Origin: a bacterium
Lineage (GTDB): Bacteria; Elusimicrobiota; Elusimicrobia; Elusimicrobiales; UBA9959
Direction: 5' to 3'
Length of the DNA: 36,569 nt
Assembly (NCBI GenBank): GCA_021812825.1
Contig: JAKAMO010000015.1
Coordinates: forward strand, 1-36,569
In this document: positions 15,327 through 22,623 of the stretch, in pieces
How the letters are laid out: every line of letters begins with the position of its first letter
Numbering within the stretch: the first letter of the stretch is position 1
Notes under the pieces: model-generated
Databases searched by the model: none
What the model saw: only the letters and a program-made list of their open reading frames with translations
What the model was told of the DNA's origin: nothing
Position numbers and translations under genes: made by a program

Positions 15327-15563
15327 AGGAGCCTGTCCGACATAAGACTTTCATGGCGAAATTGACGGCTTTGTTGACGGGTGGAGCGAAGCGACACAAT
15401 TCAGGAAAAACAGGCCGAAGCGAGCATCCTCAACTAGAGGCTGTAAGCTGAGCGGCGCAAAGGCGCAGGCCTGGTCTATGGCCGTGCCGTAACAGGAGCT
15501 ATGCTCTTCAGACGGCCAAAAGCGGCAATTGCAGACGAAATCGCTTATGCCGGACAGGCTCCT
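15327..15563. mobile_element. Possible MITE-like element bounded by 20-bp inverted repeats
   Basis: AGGAGCCTGTCCGACATAAG (15327-15346) is matched in inverted orientation by CTTATGCCGGACAGGCTCCT (15544-15563), 19 of 20 positions. The roughly 200 bp between contain no gene. This accounts for most of the gap between the murC-like gene and the stop codon at 15562, which the right repeat overlaps. No clear target-site duplication is seen. The repeats could instead be the arms of a long cruciform or RNA stem. Confidence 0.4.
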
Positions 15564-17190
15564 ATCGGGACTGCGGAGCGTCGCCGTCTTCCTCCTGCGC
15601 CAGCATCGTGCCGGGCAGCGTGACGGAAACGGTGTAGGGGCGCCAGCGCTTCCTGGAGTACTTGAGCCCCAGGACCAGCTTGGCGTCGGTGGACGTGGCC
15701 TCGGTGAGATAGCCTTCCTTCAGGGAATGCTTCTCGCAAAGCTCCTTATCGTTCAGGCACTGCGTGAAGAAGATATCCGACATCGGCCCGTACTTGTTCT
15801 CGAAGCGCCTGATGAAGCGGTGTATCCTCTGCTTCAACTGGGCTTTTCGCTCGCCGGTCAGCTCGGAGAAGTTCTCGGGGTCGGGAGGGCGCGGAACGCG
15901 CTTCTTCTCGAAAGAGAGGTCCTTCATGTCGCCTGCGCGGTCGGCTGCCGGCTGGTCGGAAGCCTTCTGGTCCTTGTCGTCGTACTCCGCCGGCATGCCG
16001 CCGGACTTCAGCAGGGACCTCTCGGGCATGCCTTTATAGTCCGCCTCCGCGAGGTATTTCGCCTCGTCGCCGTTGCGCCGCTCCACGGCCACGGACTTCA
16101 TGAAGTTCTGCTCGGGCCCTGCCCCGGTGGAATAGACGTTATATCCGCCGAAATCATCCCCGGCCGGAGAGGACTTCTGGTCCCCGGACTTCTTGTCGTC
16201 CCCGGGCTTCTTGTCGCCGCCGGAAGCCGCGGACGGAGTAGGCGTTCCGGAGGAGGAGCCGTCTCCGGAAGAGCCGCCGCCCACGGAGGCAGCCGCCGGA
16301 GCCGAGGAACCGCCGCCGCCGGAACCGCCGGAACCGGAAGCCACGGCGGCCGCGCCCTGCGACATTTTGCCCGAATATTCGCTCTGCGCGCCGCCGCGCA
16401 GCGCGGAAGAAGCGTCGTTCAGGTCCCCGGCGGCCACGCTGCCGCGCATCCCCGAAACGGACCCGCCGCTGGAACCGCGGCCGTCGCGCTGTTCGGACGG
16501 AAGACCAGGCAGGCCGCCGGAACCCGAGACCGAAGCCGGCGGCCTGGGAAGACCGCCGGAAGGAAGAGAGGCCTGGAGCGGAGAAGGCCGGCCGCCGGAA
16601 CGACCGAGCGGCCCTCCGAAAAGCGGCTTACCCGGCTGCGCCTGCGGTGCAGGAGCCGCCGCGGCGACGGGGCCGGCGGACGCATGCTGAGCGGAGGCCG
16701 CGGCAGGAGCGGAGGCGGAAGCCCCCGAAACAGAGGAGAAGCCGCCGAAAGCGGATGAGCCGCCGCTGGGAGGCGAGGACGCGGCCGAGGAATGGCCGTA
16801 ATATTTGCTGTAGAACTCCTCGAAAGGATCGCGTTCTCCGGAAGCGGAGCCGCCCTCATCGTCCGGCGGGCGCTGGGCGACAGCGGCGGAGCCGCCGGGC
16901 CCCGGCTTGCCGCCGAGCCAGGAGAGCAGGCTGTCGGCAAGGTTCGATACTTTTTCGGAGAAGGACCTGGAGCGTTCCGGAGAAGAGGAGGATGACGCCA
17001 CGCCGCCGGCGGTGGCCTGCGCTCCGGACGAGGCTTCCGGCGCGGTGCCGCGATAGCCGAAGCCGCCGTTCATCATCCCCTGCTGGCGCGAGAGGCTGCT
17101 TAGATGGACGGCGGAAAGGAAGCCGCCCATCAGGAGGATGAACAGGCCGAGCATTACCCAGCGCAGAGGACCGGAAGAGTTCCTTTCCAT
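15562..17190 (-). CDS. Membrane-anchored low-complexity protein, cluster-type architecture
   Basis: This 542-residue protein has the same plan as the paralogue cluster: short basic N-terminus, membrane segment at about 10-28 (RWVMLGLFILLMGGFLSA), then more than 250 residues rich in Gly, Ser, Ala and Pro. The C-terminal 180 residues form a charged, folded-looking region. It contains a helical stretch (GERKAQLKQRIHRFIRRFENKYG), two cysteines (FTQCLNDKELCEKH) and a beta-like end (AKLVLGLKYSRKRWRPYTVSVTLPG). The specific paralogue motifs are weak or absent, so membership is by architecture and location. Its last two bases overlap the right inverted repeat of the element at 15327-15563. No family is recognised. 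Confidence 0.82.
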   Translation of the reverse strand: MERNSSGPLRWVMLGLFILLMGGFLSAVHLSSLSRQQGMMNGGFGYRGTAPEASSGAQATAGGVASSSSSPERSRSFSEKVSNLADSLLSWLGGKPGPGGSAAVAQRPPDDEGGSASGERDPFEEFYSKYYGHSSAASSPPSGGSSAFGGFSSVSGASASAPAAASAQHASAGPVAAAAPAPQAQPGKPLFGGPLGRSGGRPSPLQASLPSGGLPRPPASVSGSGGLPGLPSEQRDGRGSSGGSVSGMRGSVAAGDLNDASSALRGGAQSEYSGKMSQGAAAVASGSGGSGGGGSSAPAAASVGGGSSGDGSSSGTPTPSAASGGDKKPGDDKKSGDQKSSPAGDDFGGYNVYSTGAGPEQNFMKSVAVERRNGDEAKYLAEADYKGMPERSLLKSGGMPAEYDDKDQKASDQPAADRAGDMKDLSFEKKRVPRPPDPENFSELTGERKAQLKQRIHRFIRRFENKYGPMSDIFFTQCLNDKELCEKHSLKEGYLTEATSTDAKLVLGLKYSRKRWRPYTVSVTLPGTMLAQEEDGDAPQSR

Positions 17191-17239
17191 AATTTCCGCC
17201 AGCTGCCTGAAAAAACCGTCGCCGCGTCCACGTGTATAG

Positions 17240-17245
17240 TATAGA
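17240..17245 (-). promoter_or_regulatory. -10 element for the 542-residue protein gene
   Basis: The minus strand reads GTCTATACTATACACG around here, with TATACT as the best -10, about 45 nt before the start at 17190. No good -35 is seen. Confidence 0.35.
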
Positions 17246-17366
17246 CGCTTTTTCCGGTTTCCGCCAGCCCCCCCCCGCGATTTTTTCCGGGCCGCGCCCC
17301 TGAATTGCGCCCCAGGCTTTTGATAAGATATCCTTTAATATAAAAGCGCCGGCGGGCGGAGGGACC

Positions 17367-17561
17367 ATGAACTGCAAGAAAGAGACCAACCTGGAGCGCT
17401 GCACCTGCACCTACGAGCCCTGCCCGCGCAAGGGCGTCTGCTGCGACTGCGTGGCGTACCACCGCGCGGCCGGCGAGCTGCCAGGGTGCGTTTTCTCCCC
17501 CGAAGCGGAGCGCACGTACGATCGTTCCGCGGAGAATTTCGTCCGCACTGCCAAGAGGTGA
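17367..17561 (+). CDS. Small cysteine-rich DUF6485-type protein
   Basis: This 64-residue protein has eight cysteines, most in the first half: CKKETNLERCTCTYEPC, CCDC and a later GC. That half probably binds a metal such as zinc or an Fe-S cluster. The second half has the conserved-looking ELPGCVFSPEAERTYDRS. I recognise the pattern as a DUF6485-type protein of unknown function. A good GGAGGG ribosome site precedes the ATG. It is the first gene of a five-gene operon, three bases ahead of ridA. Confidence 0.8.
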   Translation: MNCKKETNLERCTCTYEPCPRKGVCCDCVAYHRAAGELPGCVFSPEAERTYDRSAENFVRTAKR

Positions 17562-17564
17562 AAC

Positions 17565-17939
17565 ATGAAGAAGATCATCGCCACCAATGAAGCTCCGGCC
17601 GCGATCGGCCCTTATTCGCAGGCCGTGGAGGCCGCCGGGCTCGTCTTCGTCTCCGGCCAGCTGCCCGTGGACCCGGCCACCGGCGCCATGCCGGCGGACA
17701 TAGCCGGCCAGACGCAGGCCGCGCTGAAGAACGTGGGCGCGATACTCCGCGCCGCCGGGCTCGCCCCGGAGAGCGTGCTGAAGACCACCGTCTTCATGAC
17801 CGACCTCGGCCAGTTCGCGAAGATGAACGAGGTCTACGCCGCTTTCTTCTCCAAGAACCCGCCGGCCAGGGCCACCGTGGAAGTGAAGGCGCTGCCGAAG
17901 GGCGCGCTGGTGGAGATAGAGGCAGTAGCCGCCAGGTAA
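17565..17939 (+). CDS. ridA: RidA family reactive intermediate deaminase
   Basis: This 124-residue protein spans the whole YjgF/YER057c/UK114 family. RidA hydrolyses reactive 2-iminopropanoate and 2-iminobutanoate made by PLP enzymes, releasing ammonia. Visible motifs are AIGPYSQAVEAAGLVFVSGQ near the N-terminus, LKTTVFMTDLGQFAKMNEVY in the middle, and PARATVEVKALPKGALVEIEAVA at the end. The last includes the arginine that holds the substrate carboxylate. The ribosome site is GAGGTG. The stop overlaps the next start (TAATG). Confidence 0.95.
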   Translation: MKKIIATNEAPAAIGPYSQAVEAAGLVFVSGQLPVDPATGAMPADIAGQTQAALKNVGAILRAAGLAPESVLKTTVFMTDLGQFAKMNEVYAAFFSKNPPARATVEVKALPKGALVEIEAVAAR

Positions 17940-19504
17940 TGAGCATGCACCCGCTGCTGGAAAAGAAGCACACCGGGACGCTGTTCCCGCTGTTCTCGAT
18001 GCGCCACCGCAAGGACTGGGGCATCGGGGACGTAGGCTCGATGACGCTCTGGTTCGACGCGCTGAAGGAGCTGAACCTGAACCTGCTGCAGGTGCTGCCG
18101 ATGAACGAGATGCCCCCCGGCGTCTCCTGCCCCTACACCGCGCTCTCGGCCTTCGCTCTCGACCCTATCTACATAGCGGTGGACGAGCTGCCCGAGCTCA
18201 AGGACGCGGCGGAGGTCAGGAGCGGGCTGAATTCGCGCCGCTTCCGCGCCGAGGTCAGGAAGCTGCGCTCCTCGGGCACGGTGCTCTACAACGAGGTGCG
18301 GCACCTGAAGTTCACGGCCCTCTGGAAGCTCTATACCTGGTTCCACCAGAACCATATACTCAAGGACACCGCCTTCGCCGGGGAGTTCCGCTCCTTCTGC
18401 CGCGCCAACTCCGCCTGGCTGGACGACTACGCCGTCTTCCGCCGGCTAAAGGACACCCACGACTGGACCTCCTGGACGCACTGGGAATCCCCGCTGCGCT
18501 CGCGCCACGGCGACGCCCTGGCCGACCTGCACAAGCGCGAGGAAACGCAGATAATATTCTTCAAGTACCTGCAGTGGTGCCTGCACAGGCAGTGGACCGC
18601 GGCCAAGGCCCGCGCCGGCCGCCTGGGCATAAGCCTGCTCGGAGACCTCCCCTTCATGGTCAACCAGGAGAGCGCCGACGTCTGGAGCCGGCAGGGCGAG
18701 TTCGACATCGACTGCGAGATAGGCGCCCCGCCGGACGCCTTCAGCGAGACCGGCCAGCGCTGGGGTCTGCCAGCCTACCGGTGGGCCGCGGTGGAAGGGA
18801 ACAATTTCGACTGGTGGCGCTCCAAGGTGCGCAAGGCAGCAGATTTCTACGACCTGTTCAGGATAGACCACATGGTCGGCTTCTTCCGCACCTGGGTGAT
18901 CCCGCGAGACGTCTCCCGCCGGCCGGACTTCGACATCCGCGACGAGCACGGCCAGCGCGGCCGCGGCAAGCGCTTCCTGGAAGCGGTGGCCGGCGCCAGC
19001 GCCATGCTGCCGGTGGCCGAGGACCTCGGCGTCATCCCCCCCTACGTGCGCGAGGTCCTGCGGGAACTCAACATCCCCGGCTACAAGGTGATGCGCTGGG
19101 AGAAGGGGCACGACGGGAACTACACCGACCCGAAGGACTATATCCCGGTCTCGCTGGCCACTTCCTCCACGCACGACAACGAGCCGCTGGCCGACTGGTG
19201 GGACACCGTGGACCACGCGGAAAAGAAGCTCTTCTGGAAGCTCGTCTCCGGGGAGGAGAGCGCGCCGCCGGCCTACTCGAAGGCGCACGCCAGGGCGCTG
19301 TCCTCCCTGCTCGGTGCCGGCTCGCGCATCGTGGTGCTGCCGATACAGGACATCGTGGGCTCCAAGGACAGGGTCAACACGCCGGGCACGCTGGGCGACC
19401 ACAACTGGACCTGGCGCTTCCACGACACGGCGGAAGACTTCCTGAAGAAGCGCTCCGCGGCCGCGGAGGCCTTCGCCGCGCTGGTCAAGGAGAAGAGAGC
19501 ATGA
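17939..19504 (+). CDS. malQ: 4-alpha-glucanotransferase (GH77, amylomaltase)
   Basis: This 521-residue enzyme transfers maltooligosaccharide segments between alpha-1,4-glucans in the cytoplasm, in glycogen or maltodextrin metabolism. Length fits compact bacterial amylomaltases. The catalytic nucleophile motif is FRIDHMVGFFR, the acid/base motif PVAEDLG, and the transition-state stabiliser STHDNEPLADWW. Also present are GIGDVGSM and SCPYTALSAFALDP near the N-terminus and LGDLPFMV mid-protein. Its start overlaps the ridA stop and its stop overlaps the next start (ATGA), so translation is probably coupled. Confidence 0.95.
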   Translation: MSMHPLLEKKHTGTLFPLFSMRHRKDWGIGDVGSMTLWFDALKELNLNLLQVLPMNEMPPGVSCPYTALSAFALDPIYIAVDELPELKDAAEVRSGLNSRRFRAEVRKLRSSGTVLYNEVRHLKFTALWKLYTWFHQNHILKDTAFAGEFRSFCRANSAWLDDYAVFRRLKDTHDWTSWTHWESPLRSRHGDALADLHKREETQIIFFKYLQWCLHRQWTAAKARAGRLGISLLGDLPFMVNQESADVWSRQGEFDIDCEIGAPPDAFSETGQRWGLPAYRWAAVEGNNFDWWRSKVRKAADFYDLFRIDHMVGFFRTWVIPRDVSRRPDFDIRDEHGQRGRGKRFLEAVAGASAMLPVAEDLGVIPPYVREVLRELNIPGYKVMRWEKGHDGNYTDPKDYIPVSLATSSTHDNEPLADWWDTVDHAEKKLFWKLVSGEESAPPAYSKAHARALSSLLGAGSRIVVLPIQDIVGSKDRVNTPGTLGDHNWTWRFHDTAEDFLKKRSAAAEAFAALVKEKRA

Positions 19505-20310
19505 AGAACCTTCTGTCCCTGCCGCTGGCGGCGCTGATGCTTTCCGCCTGCTCGCTCAACCGTACCGCCGCCAGGGTCACCTCCGGCGTGATAGACAACG
19601 GCCTGCCCGCCGTCTTCGCCCAGGACGACCCCGAGTACGTTAAAGAGGCCCTGCCCGCCAACCTGCAACTGATGGAGATACTGCTGAAGAGCGACCCGGA
19701 CAACAGGAAGCTGCTGGTCAACGCCGCGCAGGGCTTCTGCGGCTACGCGTTCATGTTCCTGGAGGACTCGGAGCCCGCCCGCGCCTCTTCCTTCTACCTG
19801 AAAGGCGAGGCCTACGCCGCGCGGGCGCTGCGCGGGGCCGACGCCATGACCGCGCGGAAGAAGGATGTCCCGGCGCTGTTCTGGCGCACCTTCTGCAGGG
19901 CCTCCCACATCAACATCAACCGCGACGACCCCGAGGCCATAGCGGAGCTGCCTGCCATAGAGCCGGCCGCCTCCGCGGTGCTGAGGCTCGCCCCCTCCTA
20001 CTACTACAACGGCGCCCACACGCTGCTGGGGGCCTATTATTCCATAAGGCCCAGGATGCTCGGCGGCGACCCCGAGAAGGCCCGGGAGCATTTCGAACAG
20101 GCCCTTCTGGGCGACGGGGGCGGCTTCCAGCTCAACCGCTACATGTACGCCCGCATGGCCGCGGTGGCCCTGCAGGACGAGGAGCTTTTCGGGAAGCTGC
20201 TGAACTCGGTCATAGAGGCCGAGCCCCGCGCCGGGGACACGCGCCTGCCCGACGAGGTGGCGCGCATCAAAGCCAAGAAGCTACTGGAGAAAAAAGATGA
20301 ACTATTCTAG
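19501..20310 (+). CDS. tatT: TRAP transporter TatT-type TPR lipoprotein
   Basis: This 269-residue lipoprotein has a signal peptide ending in the lipobox LSAC. The rest is helical, with TPR-like repeats. The best signature is GAYYSIRPRMLGGDPEKAREHFEQAL followed by YARMAAVALQDEELFGKLLNSV, typical of TatT, the T component of TRAP transporters described in Treponema. TatT forms a trimer with the substrate-binding subunit and is thought to pass ligand in the periplasm. The neighbour immediately downstream is dctP, with which it overlaps by 14 bp. The frame continues upstream within malQ, but ATG at 19501 is the real start. Confidence 0.88.
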   Translation: MKNLLSLPLAALMLSACSLNRTAARVTSGVIDNGLPAVFAQDDPEYVKEALPANLQLMEILLKSDPDNRKLLVNAAQGFCGYAFMFLEDSEPARASSFYLKGEAYAARALRGADAMTARKKDVPALFWRTFCRASHININRDDPEAIAELPAIEPAASAVLRLAPSYYYNGAHTLLGAYYSIRPRMLGGDPEKAREHFEQALLGDGGGFQLNRYMYARMAAVALQDEELFGKLLNSVIEAEPRAGDTRLPDEVARIKAKKLLEKKDELF

Positions 20311-21310
20311 AAAGATAGCCGCGGCCGTCCTGTTCGCGGCGCTTACGCTGCCGTCCGCGCTGAGGGCGGAGACAATGGTGAAGTTCGCCACGCTGGCGCC
20401 CGACGGCTCCACCTGGATGAAGGCGATGAAGGAATTCACCGTAGAGGCCTCGTCCCTCACCGCCGGCCGCGTGAAGTTCAAGATCTACGCCGGCGGCGTC
20501 TCAGGCGACGAGAAGGACGTGGTCCGCAAGATCCGCCTGGGCCAGCTGCAGGCCGGCGGCTTCTCCGGAGTGGGCATCGGCGAGATAGCCCCGGAGGCGC
20601 GCCTCCTGGACACCCCGTTCCTCTTCAAGAACGACAGGGAGATAGACCACATCTACAAGACCCTGGACCCGGATTTCCGGAAGATCTTCGAGGAGCGCGG
20701 CTACGTGCTGCTCGGCTGGGCCGAGGTGGGCAACGTCAACGTCTTCTCCACCAAGCCGGTAACCCGCGTGGCGGACCTGAAGAACATCAAGATGTGGATC
20801 TGGGAAGGGGACCCGATAGCCGAGGCCACCTTCAAAGCGCTCGGCGTCAGCCCCATCCCTCTCTCGATAACCGACGTCATGACCTCGCTGCAGACGGGCA
20901 TGATAGACGGCGTCTACGGCTCGCCGCTCTCCGTGATCGCCCTGCAGTGGTTCTCGCGCATGAAGTACGTCTTCGCGCTGCCTCTCACCAACGCCTCCGG
21001 CGCCGTGCTGATCTCCAAGAAGGTCTTCGACAGACTCTCACCGGAGGACCAGAAGGTCATGCTGGAGCTGGGCGACAAATATTTCCGCAAGCTGACGCTG
21101 CAGAGCCGCCGCGACAACGCGGAATCGATAAACATACTCAAGAAGAAGAAGCTGGTCTTCACCGAGCCCGCCGGGCCGGAGGTGGTGAAGGAGCTGGAGA
21201 AGGACGGGGAGGAGGCGAGGCAGGCGCTGGTCGGGAAGCTTTATCCCAAGGAGCTGCTGGACAAGGTGGAAGGAGCGCTCAAGGCCTTCCGCTCAGGCAA
21301 GAAGGACTGA
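20297..21310 (+). CDS. dctP: TRAP transporter substrate-binding protein (DctP family)
   Basis: This 337-residue periplasmic protein has a signal peptide (cleavage near ALRAE). It delivers a substrate, probably an organic acid, to the DctQM permease. Family features are KFATLAPDGSTWMKAMKEF, the mid-region KMWIWEGDPIAEATFKALGVSPIPLS, and TSLQTGMIDGVYGSP. The usual arginine position in the R-x-P-x-x-x motif is replaced by KMWIWEGD, so the ligand may differ from simple dicarboxylates. It overlaps tatT and ends the operon before a strong terminator. The membrane subunits are encoded near 34948-36569. Confidence 0.93.
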   Translation: MNYSRKIAAAVLFAALTLPSALRAETMVKFATLAPDGSTWMKAMKEFTVEASSLTAGRVKFKIYAGGVSGDEKDVVRKIRLGQLQAGGFSGVGIGEIAPEARLLDTPFLFKNDREIDHIYKTLDPDFRKIFEERGYVLLGWAEVGNVNVFSTKPVTRVADLKNIKMWIWEGDPIAEATFKALGVSPIPLSITDVMTSLQTGMIDGVYGSPLSVIALQWFSRMKYVFALPLTNASGAVLISKKVFDRLSPEDQKVMLELGDKYFRKLTLQSRRDNAESINILKKKKLVFTEPAGPEVVKELEKDGEEARQALVGKLYPKELLDKVEGALKAFRSGKKD

Positions 21311-21328
21311 GCCTGCGCCACCGTTAAG

Positions 21329-21354
21329 AAAAAGCCCCGGGAGCGGGGCTTTTT
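21329..21354 (+). terminator. Bidirectional terminator between dctP and the serine hydrolase gene
   Basis: A 10-bp stem, AAAAAGCCCC / GGGGCTTTTT, with a 6-nt loop and T-rich flanks on both strands. It serves the convergent genes ending at 21310 (+) and 21366 (-). Confidence 0.93.
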
Positions 21355-21365
21355 CTTTTTCCTTC

Positions 21366-22283
21366 TCAGGGACGTCCGGGATCCCTTGAACTGACTTCCT
21401 CGTAGACCAGCTTCGAAACGTCGCGTATGATCCCGGCAAGTTTCTTCATGTCCTTGCCGCGCGTCATGACCCCGAGCATGTACGGGAATTCGGGGTGATA
21501 AACTATGCCGCAGTCGTGCAACTGCACCATGCCGTCGCCCCCCTCCGAGAACGCCCTTTCCCCGAACTTGTGGGCAACTGTCACGCCGTGAGGCAGGCCC
21601 GCCGCGAGGCCGTCCCCGAAATCGGAACGGGCCAGGTATTCCAGGGCCTTTTGCGACATAGGCAGGCTCAGGTAGGTGGAGTTATACAGGGACAGGAAGG
21701 CCATCATGTACTGCTTCACGGTCAGGTCGGCCAGGTCCGCGGCCCCCTCCGGGGCTATGCCGAAATCGGAGTAGACCTGCCCCTGCAAGTAATCGTTGAA
21801 GACCGCGAACAGGTTGTTGGCGGCGTTGTTGTCGGAGTAGCTTATCATGCCGCCCAGCAGCTCGTCGACGGTATAGAGGCGGCCCGGGACCAGCTTCTTC
21901 GACGGCGGGAAGACGGGGTCATAACCGCGCTCGTGATCGGCCAGCTTTATCCTGCGCTTCAGGATGGACGGGTCCTTCTCCGCCTCCTTCAGCACGCCTA
22001 TCATCAGGTACATCTTCAGCAGGCTGGCGGGAATGAACTTCTCCTTTTCGTCCACGCCGAACCAGTAGCCTGTCTGCAGGGCGTGGAAATATACCGAGAT
22101 ATGGTCGGCGTCCCCGGCGGCTATCCTGTCGCGCACCAGTTCCTTCACCCTGAGGCTGGCCGGGTAGATGGGCGAACGGCGCAGGCCGCGAAGGTCGGGG
22201 CTGAGCAGGCTGTATTCGGTAGCGCAGCCCTGCAGGACGGCGGCGGCGAGAACGGCAAGGAAAATGGCTCTGGAACGCTTCAT
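21366..22283 (-). CDS. Beta-lactamase-fold serine hydrolase lipoprotein
   Basis: This 305-residue protein has a lipoprotein signal peptide with lipobox LQGC (Cys20). The class A beta-lactamase/PBP active-site motifs are present: S87-x-x-K90 (PASLLK) and S150-D-N (SYSDNNAA). The third is K239-F-G in place of KTG. No obvious deacylating Glu loop (ExxLN) is seen, so it may act as a peptidase, esterase or penicillin-binding protein rather than a drug-hydrolysing lactamase. It acts outside the inner membrane. There is no ribosome site, and TATTAT (22291-22296) ends 7 nt before the ATG, so the message may be leaderless. Confidence 0.85.
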   Translation of the reverse strand: MKRSRAIFLAVLAAAVLQGCATEYSLLSPDLRGLRRSPIYPASLRVKELVRDRIAAGDADHISVYFHALQTGYWFGVDEKEKFIPASLLKMYLMIGVLKEAEKDPSILKRRIKLADHERGYDPVFPPSKKLVPGRLYTVDELLGGMISYSDNNAANNLFAVFNDYLQGQVYSDFGIAPEGAADLADLTVKQYMMAFLSLYNSTYLSLPMSQKALEYLARSDFGDGLAAGLPHGVTVAHKFGERAFSEGGDGMVQLHDCGIVYHPEFPYMLGVMTRGKDMKKLAGIIRDVSKLVYEEVSSRDPGRP

Positions 22284-22290
22284 GCCGGAA

Positions 22291-22296
22291 ATAATA
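22291..22296 (-). promoter_or_regulatory. Extended -10 for the serine hydrolase gene
   Basis: The minus strand reads TGATATTAT, an extended -10 that ends 7 nt from the ATG at 22283. No -35 match is seen. Transcription would begin at the start codon. Confidence 0.45.
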
Positions 22297-22335
22297 TCAA
22301 TTTACCGGCCGCCAGCGCCCGCGACAGGCCGGAAC

Positions 22336-22344
22336 TGCTATAAT
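22336..22344 (+). promoter_or_regulatory. Extended -10 promoter of the fluoride riboswitch
   Basis: TGCTATAAT is a perfect extended -10. Transcription should start near 22351, just ahead of the aptamer. TGCTATAATATCC is repeated exactly in the ferritin promoter. Confidence 0.7.
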
Positions 22345-22356
22345 ATCCTTATATAA

Positions 22357-22437
22357 CGGCGATGATGTCCGCCGCCCCGGAGAGCTTTCTACGCTAACCG
22401 GGGGAACCGCCCGGGAGCCCGGGCTGATGACCTCTAC
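22357..22437 (+). ncRNA. Fluoride riboswitch (crcB motif)
   Basis: The order matches the fluoride aptamer. P1 is CGGCG/CGCCG (22357-22361, 22370-22374) with loop ATGATGTC. P2 is GCCCGG/CCGGGC with a GAGC loop, then the conserved CTGATGACCTCTACC, very close to CTGATGGCCTCTACTG of the Thermotoga aptamer. The loop GATGTC can pair with GACCTC at five of six positions to form the pseudoknot. Between P1 and P2 an extra hairpin (CCCCGG/CCGGGG) is inserted, which is unusual. The 3' part overlaps the terminator stem, so fluoride binding would block termination and turn the antiporter gene on. Confidence 0.85.
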
Positions 22438-22462
22438 CTTGATATATGGTGGAGGTTTTTTT
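22431..22462 (+). terminator. Riboswitch-controlled terminator
   Basis: CCTCTACC (22431-22438) pairs with GGTGGAGG (22448-22455; one G-U), followed by seven Ts. Its 5' arm shares CCTC with the aptamer pseudoknot, a classic mutually exclusive switch. Confidence 0.85.
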
Positions 22463-22559
22463 ATTTTACGGGTGTCGACGGACCAGACGCCGGATCCGGA
22501 TAAGCAAAACCTTCGTGAAGGCCGAGCTTGCGTAAGCGTGAGGCCTGAATGATGAGTGA

Positions 22560-22610
22560 GGGCACGGTGTGCCCGAACGCGTTTTGCGTTCCGGACCGGC
22601 GGCCGGTCCG
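22560..22610 (+). other. Three abutting perfect hairpins in the antiporter leader
   Basis: GGGCAC/GTGCCC (22560-22574), GAACGC/GCGTTC (22575-22591) and CGGACCGG/CCGGTCCG (22592-22610) follow one another with no base between them. Loops are 3, 5 and 3 nt. They end one base before the AAGCGAGGCGG that holds the ribosome site. Two weaker hairpins precede them at 22510-22545. They could shape translation or mRNA stability, or be a copied intergenic element. Confidence 0.65.
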
Positions 22611-22623
22611 AAGCGAGGCGGAA

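Noticed and set aside
22549..22623. N-terminal extension of the antiporter
   Set aside because: It would be translated through the hairpin array and is not hydrophobic; ATG 22624 has a proper ribosome site.
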